A DNA stretch of 64,000 bases from Leptotrichia sp. HSP-536 (GTDB taxonomy: Bacteria > Fusobacteriota > Fusobacteriia > Fusobacteriales > Leptotrichiaceae): contig NZ_CP165647.1 of assembly GCF_041199985.1 (NCBI RefSeq), positions 2,356,001 to 2,420,000 of the forward strand, read 5' to 3'. Below the pieces are notes generated by a model, which saw nothing but the letters and a program-made list of their open reading frames with translations, did no database searches and had not been told where the DNA came from. The position numbers and the translations under genes were made by a program. Within the stretch, counting starts at the first letter, position 1. Each line of letters starts with the position of its first letter. Of the stretch, positions 52,538 through 62,035 are shown piece by piece.

Positions 52538-54127
52538 CTATTTTATGTAAGTATTATCAAGTACAAAATCTTTTCCTATTGGGCTAAATACAATATTATG
52601 AACTTTCGGATTCAATAATTTTGTATTTTCTCTGTAATAAAGCAGTCCTACAGGCATATCTTGAGCGATTATTTTTTCCATTTCAATCATATCTTTTACT
52701 CTTTCTTCCTGATTTCCAGAGCTTTTAACTTTTTTCACAAGCTCGTCGTAACGTGGATTTGAATAATCTGAATAATTGTTTCCGTCTTTTGTCATAAATC
52801 TGTCAAGGTAAGTGATAGCATCGTTGTATTCTCCATTATAACCTGCTAGAGCGATTTCATAATCTCTATGCTGCATTTTATCCAATCTTGACTGGAATGT
52901 CATTCCTTCGATTTTAAGATTTACTCCCAAATTTGTTCTTAAACTTTCCTGAATGTATTCAGAAATTACCTTATTGTTTCCAGAATCATTGAAAATCATT
53001 GTTAATTCAGGCAATTTTTGTAATCCCAGCTCCTTTAATCCTTCAGCTAGCAGTTGTTTTGCTTTTTGTAAATCGTATGCTGGAAAAATTTTTCCTGCTT
53101 CTTCAGAGAAATCTTTAGAAACACCTGTTATTCCGACACCTTTTGTTGTGTAAGTATAAGCCGCTTCTCCTGTATTATCAAGTATATCTGTAATTAATTT
53201 TTCCCTATCTACTGCAAGCGATAATGCCTGTCTAATTTTTTTATTTGCAAGCACTTTATTTTTCATATTGTAAGTCATATACCAGACAGAACCGTCTTTT
53301 GTAAGCAATCTACGTTTGTCATCTTTAAATTCTTTTGCCTGCTCAATAGAGATATTTGTAGAATCAATTTCTCTATTTTTAAAGGCATTTACACTGGCAT
53401 TAGGGTCATTTATAAATAATGCTTTTACAAATTTCAATTTAATATTGTCCTTATTCCAATAATTTTCATTTTTTTCAAATACAATTTCTGAATCTCTTGT
53501 CCAAGATTTTATTGTGTAGACACCTGATGAAATTGATGTTTCAGGAGATGTCATATACTTTTCTCCAACTTTATCATAGAATTTTTTGTTTAGAGGAGCA
53601 TAAGTCTGTATTCTTACGATTGAATCAAAGTATGTAAGCGGATTGTTCAATGTAACTTCCAATGTGTAATCATCAACAACCTTTATACCAAGCTGATTTT
53701 CATCTTTAATTTTTCCTGAATTAAATTGCTCGGCATTTTTTATGTAAAATAATTTATCTGCATATTCTCCAGCTGTTTCAGGCTTTAATGCCCTAACCCA
53801 GCCATCCCTAAAGTCTTTTGCAGTAATTGGATCACCGTTGCTCCATTTTGCATTTTTTCTCAAATGGAATGTCCATACTGTTGAGTCTGCATTATGTTCC
53901 CATTTTTCCGCCACCCCAGGAAGAGATTTTCCATCATCCGCCTGTCTTGTCAATGTTTCGGTAATAAGCGAGTCAACAAATTCTCCTGTCGAATCATTTG
54001 CAAGCTGAGGATCATAGGATTTTCCTTCTTCCTTCAGATTTAATTTAAGCGTTTCAGAATCGCTGCTTTTTCCACATGAAACAATGAAAGCCAGCAATAT
54101 TGTCAAAGCTAACAGTATTTTTTTCAT
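52538..54127 (-). CDS. oppA: Oligopeptide-binding lipoprotein OppA, paralogue 2
   Basis: A 529-residue family 5 solute-binding lipoprotein (MKKILLALTILLAFIVSC). LKEEGKSYDPQLANDSTGEFVDSLITETLTR replaces the usual EPxSxDPQ start, and WTFHLRKNAKWSNGDPITAKDFRDGW is intact. The Asp-Pro at the start is kept, while the glycine pair is changed to TGEF. The ligand pocket residues DGSVWYMTYNMKNKVL parallel DGSVWYLLFNFNNKTL of paralogue 3. AGGAAAGGAAT precedes the ATG. The 108-base gap to paralogue 3 is the largest between the four. Confidence 0.91.
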   Translation of the reverse strand: MKKILLALTILLAFIVSCGKSSDSETLKLNLKEEGKSYDPQLANDSTGEFVDSLITETLTRQADDGKSLPGVAEKWEHNADSTVWTFHLRKNAKWSNGDPITAKDFRDGWVRALKPETAGEYADKLFYIKNAEQFNSGKIKDENQLGIKVVDDYTLEVTLNNPLTYFDSIVRIQTYAPLNKKFYDKVGEKYMTSPETSISSGVYTIKSWTRDSEIVFEKNENYWNKDNIKLKFVKALFINDPNASVNAFKNREIDSTNISIEQAKEFKDDKRRLLTKDGSVWYMTYNMKNKVLANKKIRQALSLAVDREKLITDILDNTGEAAYTYTTKGVGITGVSKDFSEEAGKIFPAYDLQKAKQLLAEGLKELGLQKLPELTMIFNDSGNNKVISEYIQESLRTNLGVNLKIEGMTFQSRLDKMQHRDYEIALAGYNGEYNDAITYLDRFMTKDGNNYSDYSNPRYDELVKKVKSSGNQEERVKDMIEMEKIIAQDMPVGLLYYRENTKLLNPKVHNIVFSPIGKDFVLDNTYIK

Positions 54128-54193
54128 ACTATTCCTTTCCTTTTACCAAATCATAAATTTAGTAAAATTGTATTTAGATTGTTCATTATAAGT

Positions 54194-55795
54194 TTATTTT
54201 CCTATAGATGCATTATAGAAATCAATAGAATCTCCAACAGAACGTATTACAACACCTTTCAATTTAGGATTTATCAGATAAGCTCCTACTTCATAATAAA
54301 GTGCAGAATATGTAAAGTTGTCAGATAATATTTTTTCTGCCTGTTTCATTGCATCCATTCTTGCTTTGTTATCTTGATTAACTTTAGCCAAATCAACTAA
54401 TTCATCGTATTTAGGATCTGAATATTTAGCAAAGTTGATATCTTTTGCCTTTGAATGGAAAATTTCCAAGTAAGTCATTGGATCAGCATAATCAGGTCCC
54501 CATGCATATCTTACAATTTCAAATTGTCCAGCTTTAGCACGTGCAATTCTTTCTTTTTTAGTAAGAACTTCTACTTGTACATCAATTCCTAATTTATCTT
54601 TCCATTGAGATTGATAAAATTCAGCTTCCTTTTTACCAGTTCCATTTTCATCCACTAATAAATGCAGTTTAACTTGTGCAGGAGTCATATTTAACTCTTT
54701 TAACCCTTGTTCAAACAATTGTTTTGCATTAACGTTTGAAAATTGTGCAAATAAATCTCCAGCTTCTTCCCTAAAGTCTCCTTTTTCACCAGCTGTTCCA
54801 TTTGAAACAATTCCAGAAGCTGTAATTCCCGCTCCATTTAAAATGCTGCTTACTAATTCTTTTCTGTCTACAGAAAGTGATAACGCCTGTCTAACTTTTT
54901 GATTTTTTAATACTGGATTTGATGTATTGAATCCTAAATAATACACTCTTCCGTTAGGGAACTTGTGCAATTCAGGTTTTCCTTCGTAATTCGCCATTTT
55001 TTCAACTGATATTTTTGTTAAATCTAATTCCTTGTTTTCAAAAAGATTTGTTGCAGCTTCAAAATCAGTTACAATTAGTCCTGTAAGTGTGTCAAGCTTT
55101 ATATTTTGAGCATTCCAGTAATCAGGATTCTTTTTCATAACGACTTTATTGTCATGTACCCATTCTTCCATTATGAAAGGTCCGCTGTAAATAGATTTAT
55201 TAGCTTCAGTTGCGTATCCTTCACCATTTGTAGCCAATGCTTTTTCATTAACTGGGAAATATATTGGCATAATTAATGTTTTTAAGAAAAATGGTGCAGG
55301 CTGTGATAAAGTAAATTCAAGTGTGTAATCATCCTTTAATTTTATTCCAACTTTTCCAAAATCTTTTAAACTTCCATTATTGTAATTTTCTGCATTTTCA
55401 ATATAGTATGCAAGAAATGCATATTCAGAAGCGGTCTTAGGTTCAATTCCTCTTTTAATTCCATTAAAATAGTCTTTGGCAGTAAGCGGATCTCCGTTTG
55501 ACCATTTCATCCCTTGTCTAATTTTAAATGTCCAGACTTTTCCATCATCCGACTTAGTCCAGCTTTCAGCTCCCGCAGCGACAATTTCGTTTTTATCATT
55601 TAATCTTACAAGACTTTCATAAGTCATACTTGTTATAAAAAGTCCACTCATATCCGTCAAAATTTGAGGATCTAATGACGTTGGCTCAGCCTCCATATTA
55701 AATGATACTGATTTTCCTGATGCTTTATTCCCTTTTCCACAGGAAATAATAAACATCGATAACATTAAGCAAAACACTAAAAAAGTTTTTTTCAT
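54194..55795 (-). CDS. oppA: Oligopeptide-binding lipoprotein OppA, paralogue 1
   Basis: A 533-residue family 5 solute-binding lipoprotein (MKKTFLVFCLMLSMFIISC). The start EAEPTSLDPQILTDMSGLFITSMTYESLVR and WTFKIRQGMKWSNGDPLTAKDYFNGI are family blocks. It is the most diverged of the four: the pocket segment reads NGRVYYLGFNTSNPVL and the end VVIRSVGDSIDFYNASIGK lacks the PIGGEF motif of paralogues 3 and 4. It is the first oppA after oppF, with a 61-base gap, so it may be the original partner. Confidence 0.91.
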   Translation of the reverse strand: MKKTFLVFCLMLSMFIISCGKGNKASGKSVSFNMEAEPTSLDPQILTDMSGLFITSMTYESLVRLNDKNEIVAAGAESWTKSDDGKVWTFKIRQGMKWSNGDPLTAKDYFNGIKRGIEPKTASEYAFLAYYIENAENYNNGSLKDFGKVGIKLKDDYTLEFTLSQPAPFFLKTLIMPIYFPVNEKALATNGEGYATEANKSIYSGPFIMEEWVHDNKVVMKKNPDYWNAQNIKLDTLTGLIVTDFEAATNLFENKELDLTKISVEKMANYEGKPELHKFPNGRVYYLGFNTSNPVLKNQKVRQALSLSVDRKELVSSILNGAGITASGIVSNGTAGEKGDFREEAGDLFAQFSNVNAKQLFEQGLKELNMTPAQVKLHLLVDENGTGKKEAEFYQSQWKDKLGIDVQVEVLTKKERIARAKAGQFEIVRYAWGPDYADPMTYLEIFHSKAKDINFAKYSDPKYDELVDLAKVNQDNKARMDAMKQAEKILSDNFTYSALYYEVGAYLINPKLKGVVIRSVGDSIDFYNASIGK

Positions 55796-55856
55796 ATCCC
55801 GACAATTCCTTTCTAAAATAATTTTTTATAATTGTATCTAAAATATTAAAAATTTC

Positions 55857-56807
55857 CTAAATAAGCCCTTTTTCTTCCAAAAATAATGTTTCTACAAAAT
55901 GTCCTGGCTTAAACTCAGTTAATTCTGGTTTTTCAGGAATCACATTTATTTCAGATGCCTCTCCCATCGGACTTCTCAAATATGACTCATCCATATCAAT
56001 TTTAGCCAATTTTTTGTAATCAGGGTCTGCTATCGGTACAGCTGAAATTAGTGATTTTGTATAACTGTGAATAGGATTTGTATACACAACTTCAGGCGTT
56101 CCCAATTCCACCACTTTTCCACGATACATAACTGCCACTCTGTCTGAAATATATTTTACCATCGATAAGTCATGTGCGATAAATAGTAAAGTTAGATTTC
56201 TTTCTTTTTGTAAGTCCTTTAACAAATTTACAACTTGTGCCTGAATCGACACATCCAAAGCTGAAATCGGCTCATCACACACTAGCACTTCTGGATCAAC
56301 CGCAAGTGCCCTTGCAATCCCAATTCTCTGTCTTTGTCCTCCAGAAAATTCATGTGGAAAACGGCTGGCATGTTCCCTATTTAGCCCAACGATTTCCAAA
56401 AGTTTGTAAACTCTTTCCATTCTTTCCTGTTTCGAAGTTGCCAGTTTGTGAATATCAATCCCTTCGGCAATAATATCTCCCACAGTCATTCTTGGATTAA
56501 GTGAAGCCTGTGGATCTTGAAATATCATTTGCACTTTTTTGGTAAATTCTTTTCTTCCATAAGATTCTACTGGTTTTCCATTAAATAAAATATCTCCATT
56601 TGTCTTTGTATAAAGTCTGCTGACAGTTCTTCCAAGTGTAGTTTTTCCAGAACCTGATTCTCCCACAAGACTTAGAATTTCACCTTTATAAATGTCCATT
56701 GTAACATTTTCCACAGCCTTTAGGACTTGTCTTTTTTTCATTGGGAAATATTTTTTTAAGTTTCTCATTTCTATTAATTTTTCTTTGTTATTTTCATTAA
56801 ATGCCAT
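55857..56807 (-). CDS. oppF: Oligopeptide ABC transporter ATPase OppF
   Basis: A 316-residue ATPase. Walker A is GESGSGKTTLGR (about residues 49-60), the signature FSGGQRQRIGIARAL (about 153-167), Walker B VLVCDEPISALDVS and the H-loop IAHDLS. The C-terminal oligopeptide extension (HSYTKSLISAVPIADPDYK) is present. It pairs with OppD to drive import. Its ATG overlaps the oppD stop by one base (TAATG), coupling translation of the two. Confidence 0.95.
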   Translation of the reverse strand: MAFNENNKEKLIEMRNLKKYFPMKKRQVLKAVENVTMDIYKGEILSLVGESGSGKTTLGRTVSRLYTKTNGDILFNGKPVESYGRKEFTKKVQMIFQDPQASLNPRMTVGDIIAEGIDIHKLATSKQERMERVYKLLEIVGLNREHASRFPHEFSGGQRQRIGIARALAVDPEVLVCDEPISALDVSIQAQVVNLLKDLQKERNLTLLFIAHDLSMVKYISDRVAVMYRGKVVELGTPEVVYTNPIHSYTKSLISAVPIADPDYKKLAKIDMDESYLRSPMGEASEINVIPEKPELTEFKPGHFVETLFLEEKGLI

Positions 56808-57856
56808 TATTTCCCCTCCATTCCTTTATTTTTTAACTCATCAGATTTCTCTGATTCAAAAGGAGATTTTATTTTGGGAGCACCGTCAACATAAAGCCAC
56901 GATTTTACAAAATGCCCATTTCCTAAATCAATCATTGGAGGTTTTCTTTCATAATCAATTTTCATTGCGTATTCAGAACGTGGTGCAAATGGATCTCCTA
57001 CAGGCGGTTTTAGCAAATCTGGAGGTGTTCCCGGAATAGAAGCCAGTTTTTCTCCAATTTTCATATCCAGTCTTGGCAGTGATTTTAAAAGTCCCCAAGT
57101 ATATGGATGTTTCGGATTTTTAAATAGTTCCCTTACAGGAGCTTCTTCCAACTTTTCTCCAGCATACATAACAACCACTCTGTCCGCAGTTTCAGCAACT
57201 ACTCCCAAATCATGCGTTATAAGTATTACAGCAATGTTTAATTCTTTTTTCAATTCATTTATCAAATCCAGTATTTGCGCCTGAATTGTAACGTCCAAAG
57301 CTGTTGTTGGCTCATCACAGATTAATAAGTCTGGCTCACACGAAAGAGCAATGGCTATAACCGCCCTTTGTCGCATTCCTCCAGAAAATTCATGCGGATA
57401 CTGCTCAAATCTTTCCTCAGGTTTAGGAATACCAACTTTTCTAAGCATTTCGATAGCCTTCTGTCTTGCTTCTTCCTTTGTTACTTTTTTATGAATCAAA
57501 ATCCCTTCCATAATTTGCTTTCCAACTTTAATAGTCGGATTAAGTGATGTCATAGGATCTTGAAATATCATCCCAATTTTTCCGCCACGAAGTTCTCTCA
57601 TTCTCTCAGCAGAAACCTTTACCAAATCTTCTCCGTCAAAAAAAATCTCACCATTCTTAATTTCCCCTGGCGGCATTGGTATCAATCTCATAATCGTCTG
57701 TACACTAACTGATTTCCCCGAACCAGATTCCCCAACGATAGCAAGTGTTTCCCCACGATCCACAGAAAAGCTAATTCCTCTAAGAGCCTGAACTTCCCCA
57801 GCGTACGTATTAAAAGAAACACTCAAGTCCTTTACTTCTAATAATTTTTTTCCCAT
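56807..57856 (-). CDS. oppD: Oligopeptide ABC transporter ATPase OppD
   Basis: A 349-residue ATPase with Walker A GESGSGKSVSVQ (about residues 38-49), signature FSGGMRQRAVIAIAL (about 154-168) and Walker B LLICDEPTTALDVT. The C-terminal block HPYTWGLLKSLPRLD...ASIPGTPPDLLKPPVGDPFAPR (about 248-294) is the OppD extension, but it lacks the Cys cluster that holds an iron-sulfur centre in many OppD proteins. Gene order after oppC is normal, though 363 bases containing an intergenic repeat (copy 4) separate the two. Confidence 0.95.
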   Translation of the reverse strand: MGKKLLEVKDLSVSFNTYAGEVQALRGISFSVDRGETLAIVGESGSGKSVSVQTIMRLIPMPPGEIKNGEIFFDGEDLVKVSAERMRELRGGKIGMIFQDPMTSLNPTIKVGKQIMEGILIHKKVTKEEARQKAIEMLRKVGIPKPEERFEQYPHEFSGGMRQRAVIAIALSCEPDLLICDEPTTALDVTIQAQILDLINELKKELNIAVILITHDLGVVAETADRVVVMYAGEKLEEAPVRELFKNPKHPYTWGLLKSLPRLDMKIGEKLASIPGTPPDLLKPPVGDPFAPRSEYAMKIDYERKPPMIDLGNGHFVKSWLYVDGAPKIKSPFESEKSDELKNKGMEGK

Positions 57857-57972
57857 TCTCTAATCCTCTCTGTATTAATATGGATTGTTTTTACATAACT
57901 TTTATAACTAAATACCTTTTCTTTATTAACTCTATTTATTTTTAATTCATTTGATTTTTTTATTTAATTATT

Positions 57973-58147
57973 AAAGCAAAATTTCGTTAAAGAAAAAATA
58001 ACTGTTTGAGATTTTGAAACATATTTTAAATTATATACGATTATTCATATTAAAATAACTTATATTCAAAATCGAGTTTTATTTTTTCTTTATAAGAAAG
58101 TTTTGCGTAAAGCGGGGATGCAAGGGTATGGCGTTTGATACCCTTGC
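57973..58147. repeat. Dispersed intergenic repeat, copy 4 (one-sided form)
   Basis: It begins AAAGCAAAATTTCGTTAAAG, continues ATAACTGTTTGAG (57998-58010), then after a diverged section TCGAGTTTTATTTTTTC and GAAAGTTTTGCGTAAAGC (58096-58113), and ends in the perfect 10-base hairpin GCAAGGGTAT/ATACCCTTGC with loop GGCGTTTG (58120-58147). The block 58074-58118 is almost identical to 48131-48175 of copy 3. It lies between oppC and oppD inside the opp operon. No gene is seen in 57857-58219. Confidence 0.88.
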
Positions 58148-58219
58148 TTAAATAAACTAAAATAAATGAAATTAAGAAAAATAATATTAAATTATAGAAT
58201 AGTAAATTTTATAAAATTT

Positions 58220-59185
58220 TTAATCTCTTAATTTTGGATTTAATGCATCATTTAAAGCATCTCCAACTATATTAAATGCCAATGTAATTAATGAAATTAC
58301 AACTGATGGAATAACAAATAAATATGGATATGAAGTCATATTTACGAATCCATCAAATACCAAATTCCCCAATGAAGCCTGTGGAATTGGCACTCCAAGT
58401 CCGATGAAACTTAAAAATGCTTCTGTAAAGATAATGTTTGGTATATCTGTTGTAAGTCTTATTATTATTACACTTAATGTATTTGGAATTAAGTGCTTTA
58501 TCGTTATCCAGAAAAAGTTTCCACCAAGCGATTTTGAGGCTAGTACAAATTCATTTTCTTTAATTTTTAATACTTCTCCACGAACTAATAATGAATAATT
58601 TAACCATCTTGTCAATGACATTGCGATAATTATTGTTTTTACACTATTTCCCATAACAACCATTAATAAAATTATATAAATCATGGATGGAATAATTAAT
58701 AAAATTTCCACAATTCTAGTCATTATTGTATCAATAATCCCACCAAAATATGCTGACACAGCTCCATAAACTGTTCCGAAAACAACACAAATTGCAGCTG
58801 TTATCAACGATAATTCCATTGAAATTCTTATTCCTTGTGAAAGTCTTGCAAATAAATCACGCCCAAGGTTATCCGTTCCTAAATAATGCCCTTTTGCAAG
58901 CCCCTTTGATGGACTTAAAAATTTTGCTGATAAATCTTGAGCTCTGTAGGAATATTTTGTTATATGCTGTCCAAAAATTGCTAAAAATAAAAAAATAAGT
59001 GTTATTCCTAAAAATGATAGAGCTAGCTTATTTTTCTTAAATCTTCTCCATCCATCTTGCCAAAATGTTAAACTTGGTTTGTAGATTTCTTCACTTTGAG
59101 TGGTATCTGCACCTACGATTTTAAAATCTTCAGGTGTTGGTATATAATTGTTTTCAGTTATAATTTTTCTTGTATTTTCTGCCAC
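58220..59185 (-). CDS. oppC: Oligopeptide ABC transporter permease OppC
   Basis: A 321-residue inner-membrane permease. After a 45-residue cytoplasmic lead (FWQDGWRRFKKNKLALSFLGI) come six transmembrane spans; the cytoplasmic EAA-loop that docks the ATPases is EFVLASKSLGGNFFWITIKHLIPN (about residues 211-234). HYLGTDNLGRDLFARLSQG is the OppC/DppC hallmark before span 2. The start codon is GTG at 59185, overlapping the oppB stop by one base (TAGTG). Confidence 0.94.
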   Translation of the reverse strand: MAENTRKIITENNYIPTPEDFKIVGADTTQSEEIYKPSLTFWQDGWRRFKKNKLALSFLGITLIFLFLAIFGQHITKYSYRAQDLSAKFLSPSKGLAKGHYLGTDNLGRDLFARLSQGIRISMELSLITAAICVVFGTVYGAVSAYFGGIIDTIMTRIVEILLIIPSMIYIILLMVVMGNSVKTIIIAMSLTRWLNYSLLVRGEVLKIKENEFVLASKSLGGNFFWITIKHLIPNTLSVIIIRLTTDIPNIIFTEAFLSFIGLGVPIPQASLGNLVFDGFVNMTSYPYLFVIPSVVISLITLAFNIVGDALNDALNPKLRD

Positions 59186-60165
59186 TATACCTCATCTCCT
59201 TTTCCAAGTTTAATCTTAGGATCAACTAAAACATATACAATATCCACAAGTATCATCATAATTATAAGGAATATCGCATAAAACACTGTAACTCCAAGAA
59301 CCATTGTATAATCCCTGTCATTTATACTATCTACGAAATATTTCCCTAATCCCGGAATCGAAAACATCTTTTCAATTACAAATGAACCTGTCAAAACTGC
59401 CGCAATTGTCGGTCCCATTATTGTAATAATTGGTAAAATTGCATTTCTTAAAGCATGTTTAAAGACTATATTTTTAGGTTTTACCCCTTTAGCAATAGCT
59501 AACCTTATATAATCCTGCCCCATTACTTCAATCATCTTATCCCTTAACAGACGAGCTATCAAGGCAACTGTATAAAGCCCCAATGCCACAACTGGCAATA
59601 TTTTCTTTTCAGGACTGTCCCATCCTGATAAACGTATTCTAAAAAATTCAGGTAAAAATCCATTTTCAATTAAAATTCCATTGTGTATATCAACGAAATA
59701 TTTCTGCATAAGCCCCGCCAATACAAAACTTGGCACAGATATTCCAATTATTGCTATAATCATAGATAATTTATCCTGATATTTCCCCCTCTTTAATGCC
59801 GCAATAATTCCAAGCGGAATCCCTAGAACTAATGCAAAAATAATAGACCTAGCTCCTAAATCTGCTGATACAAAAAAACTTTTATTAATAACATCATTAA
59901 CTGTTCTTCCACGAACTTTCATAGATGCTCCTAAGTCTCCTTTTGCTATATTTTTTAAGTATTCAACATATTGTTCACCAAGTGGTCTGTCCAAATGATA
60001 TTTTGCCATCAGATTTTCTTTTACCTTAGGCGGAATTGCTTTTTCACTTTGAAACGGATCACCCGGCAGCATATGTATCAGAAAGAATGTAATTGTAATA
60101 ACTAGCCACAACGTTACGAGTCCCATTGCAATTCTTTTAATCAAAAATTTTAAAATATTTTTCAT
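59185..60165 (-). CDS. oppB: Oligopeptide ABC transporter permease OppB
   Basis: A 326-residue permease with six spans. MLPGDPFQSEKAIPPKVKENLMAKYHLDRPLGEQYVEYLKNIAKGDLG after span 1 and the EAA-loop YIRLAIAKGVKPKNIVFKHALRNAILP (about residues 220-246) are OppB/DppB blocks. AAAGGAAG precedes the ATG. It is the first gene of an operon oppB-oppC-oppD-oppF-oppA x4. Confidence 0.94.
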   Translation of the reverse strand: MKNILKFLIKRIAMGLVTLWLVITITFFLIHMLPGDPFQSEKAIPPKVKENLMAKYHLDRPLGEQYVEYLKNIAKGDLGASMKVRGRTVNDVINKSFFVSADLGARSIIFALVLGIPLGIIAALKRGKYQDKLSMIIAIIGISVPSFVLAGLMQKYFVDIHNGILIENGFLPEFFRIRLSGWDSPEKKILPVVALGLYTVALIARLLRDKMIEVMGQDYIRLAIAKGVKPKNIVFKHALRNAILPIITIMGPTIAAVLTGSFVIEKMFSIPGLGKYFVDSINDRDYTMVLGVTVFYAIFLIIMMILVDIVYVLVDPKIKLGKGDEV

Positions 60166-60200
60166 GCTCGCTTCCTTTCAATAAAATTTTATATACCTAT

Positions 60201-60230
60201 ATTATATCTTATACTTAGCTATATTTGCAA
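60201..60230 (-). promoter_or_regulatory. Promoter of the opp operon
   Basis: On the minus strand TTGCAA (60230-60225) and TATAAT (60206-60201) are 18 bases apart. The leader to the oppB ATG is about 30 bases. Confidence 0.7.
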
Positions 60231-60327
60231 GCGATTTTATTTATAATGAATATTTTTTTACTATTAATTTTTTTTATGGATAAATGACAGTTCTCTAAAT
60301 ATAATATATTTACAGATTTTTACAAAA

Positions 60328-60358
60328 AAATAGCCTAAGTAAAAATTTTAGACTATTT
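60328..60358 (-). terminator. Terminator after the secreted lysozyme-like gene
   Basis: AAATAGCCTAA (60328-60338) pairs with TTAGACTATTT (60348-60358) with one mismatch; on the minus strand seven T follow. It insulates the opp promoter. Confidence 0.75.
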
Positions 60359-60435
60359 AAAATAATTTTAAACTAAAAAATTATGACCGTACTTTCCAAA
60401 TTCTAAACTTATTTAATTTTTCTATTTCTTAAAAC

Positions 60436-61299
60436 TTAATTTTTATAAGTATTGCAACGATTTAACCACCCAGCAAGCCATTTTCTCTCATTTTTTGCAG
60501 GATCAGAATTTTTTACACGTCTTTCCAGCACAAATTTTGCAGAATCGCTAAATTCTACAAGAGCCGCTTTTCCGCTGCCAGTTCCTTTCATATTTTCTAG
60601 AACTTGAAGAAGTCCCCAGCCTTCCCCATTATAAGTTTCAGTATTTGAACTTCCTTCTCCTTTAAAATTTACATAATCAATTAGTGGATACAAACCATTT
60701 GGAGAATTTGCCACACGGTAGAATTGTTTACGTAAATTTTCCTTGTCATTTGCAACTTCCAGCATTTTTTCCAAAGAATTTTCAAGACGCTCAAAAATAA
60801 ATGAAACTTGAATATCTTTCGTATTATAAAGAAAATCAGTCAATTCAGCAATATCCTTATTTCCAGCCGCCTTCAATTTAAAAAGCTCTTCCCTGTTTTC
60901 CCAAGGTGCATATTCATTATCTTCTATAATCTTAGGCAATTTCACATTTTTAGCTTTATAATACGCTACCAACTGTGGAAAACTCTCAGCAAATCTTCCA
61001 CGCTGCCCCTCTTTATACCAGATAAAATGCCCAATTCCAAGTGATGGAAAATTTTCTCCAGTATTCCAATAAACAAGTTCGTCTTTCTTTCCGCCAGCCT
61101 CATTTTGAAAAATTTTCTCAGCCACAATATTTAATTCAGACTTTGAGATAGAAAGGTTAGCTTTTTTATCTACATCTATAATATTAGGTTTAGAAGGAGT
61201 TTCTAACACACTTTTGTTAGATAGCCCAAACGATGTTACCGATATAGAAACCATTGTAACCCCTGCTAAAATTAATAATTTATTTCTATTTGTTTTCAT
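60436..61299 (-). CDS. Secreted protein with a possible lysozyme-like domain
   Basis: A 287-residue exported protein with signal peptide MKTNRNKLLILAGVTMVSISVTSFG and no lipobox. The mature part starts with a Ser/Lys-rich spacer, then AEKIFQNEAGGKKDELVYWN and TGENFPSLGIGHFIWYKEG (about residues 58-100). An early Glu followed by a SLGIGHFIW strand recalls the E...TIGYGH arrangement of phage-type lysozymes, so a peptidoglycan-cleaving fold is possible. The later blocks YAPWENREELF and NGEGWGLLQVLENM are conserved-looking but I cannot name the family. It lies alone between the PTS and opp operons, with a GGAGAG ribosome site and its own terminator. Confidence 0.6.
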   Translation of the reverse strand: MKTNRNKLLILAGVTMVSISVTSFGLSNKSVLETPSKPNIIDVDKKANLSISKSELNIVAEKIFQNEAGGKKDELVYWNTGENFPSLGIGHFIWYKEGQRGRFAESFPQLVAYYKAKNVKLPKIIEDNEYAPWENREELFKLKAAGNKDIAELTDFLYNTKDIQVSFIFERLENSLEKMLEVANDKENLRKQFYRVANSPNGLYPLIDYVNFKGEGSSNTETYNGEGWGLLQVLENMKGTGSGKAALVEFSDSAKFVLERRVKNSDPAKNERKWLAGWLNRCNTYKN

Positions 61300-61530
61300 A
61301 TTTTCTCTCCTTTTTCCTTAAAACTTTTTGACTAAATATAAAATCACTTTAAAATTAAACTCAAAAATTATAATCACCTAACTTAAGAGCTATCTTATTC
61401 AGTTTGATATTAAAGAGATTTGAATATATTATACAATTTTTTAAGAAATTTTCCAATTTTTATTTAGAAATAAAGATTAAATATTATGAAATATCAAAGA
61501 TGATTGACTTTCCTAGCGAGCTAATAATAA

Positions 61531-61571
61531 AAAAACAGCCAAGAAATAATTGATATTTTATGACTGTTTTT
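61531..61571 (-). terminator. Terminator of the mannose-type PTS operon
   Basis: AAAAACAG (61531-61538) pairs with CTGTTTTT (61564-61571); on the minus strand it is followed by a T-run. It lies 75 bases after the last gene's stop. Confidence 0.7.
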
Positions 61572-61645
61572 AATTTTTTATAAGAATATCTCAAAAAAAT
61601 ATTCTTTCTACTTTGAATTATAATTTATATTACCATGAAAATTAA

Positions 61646-62035
61646 CTATTTTTTATATTTTTCAACAAACTTCTGAAGTTCCGCTATTTCTTTTTTAGCT
61701 TTATCGGACAAGACTTTTACATCATTGATCATTTGTTTTGAACGTGCTGCAATAAAATCTAGATACTCAGTATTTTTAGTCTTTGAATACATTTCCTTGG
61801 CATAATACATATCCTTAAAATCATTCTTAGCCTGCTTTATTAACAGCTTTTGTCCAACCATTACTATCAAAGCTGCTGATAACGCTATTATTGTCCCGTA
61901 ACCTTTCGTCAAAGGATATAGAACCATTCCTATAATCATAAGTCCTGTGACTAGAATAGAGCTGTTTTTAATATAGCCTTCCTTAGGAGGAACTTTTACA
62001 TATTTTTCCACTTCTGAAATCATTTTTTTAAACAT
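61646..62035 (-). CDS. Small membrane protein of the PTS operon
   Basis: A 129-residue protein. A 25-residue lead (MFKKMISEVEKYVKVPPKEGYIKN) is followed by two close transmembrane helices (SILVTGLMIIGMVLYPL and TIIALSAALIVMVGQKLLI, about residues 26-67) and a charged helical tail (about 70-129). Its ATG directly abuts the TAG of manZ, so it is translated with the PTS genes. The small accessory protein of many mannose PTS operons (ManO/DUF956) is soluble and looks different; I do not recognise this one. Confidence 0.65.
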   Translation of the reverse strand: MFKKMISEVEKYVKVPPKEGYIKNSSILVTGLMIIGMVLYPLTKGYGTIIALSAALIVMVGQKLLIKQAKNDFKDMYYAKEMYSKTKNTEYLDFIAARSKQMINDVKVLSDKAKKEIAELQKFVEKYKK

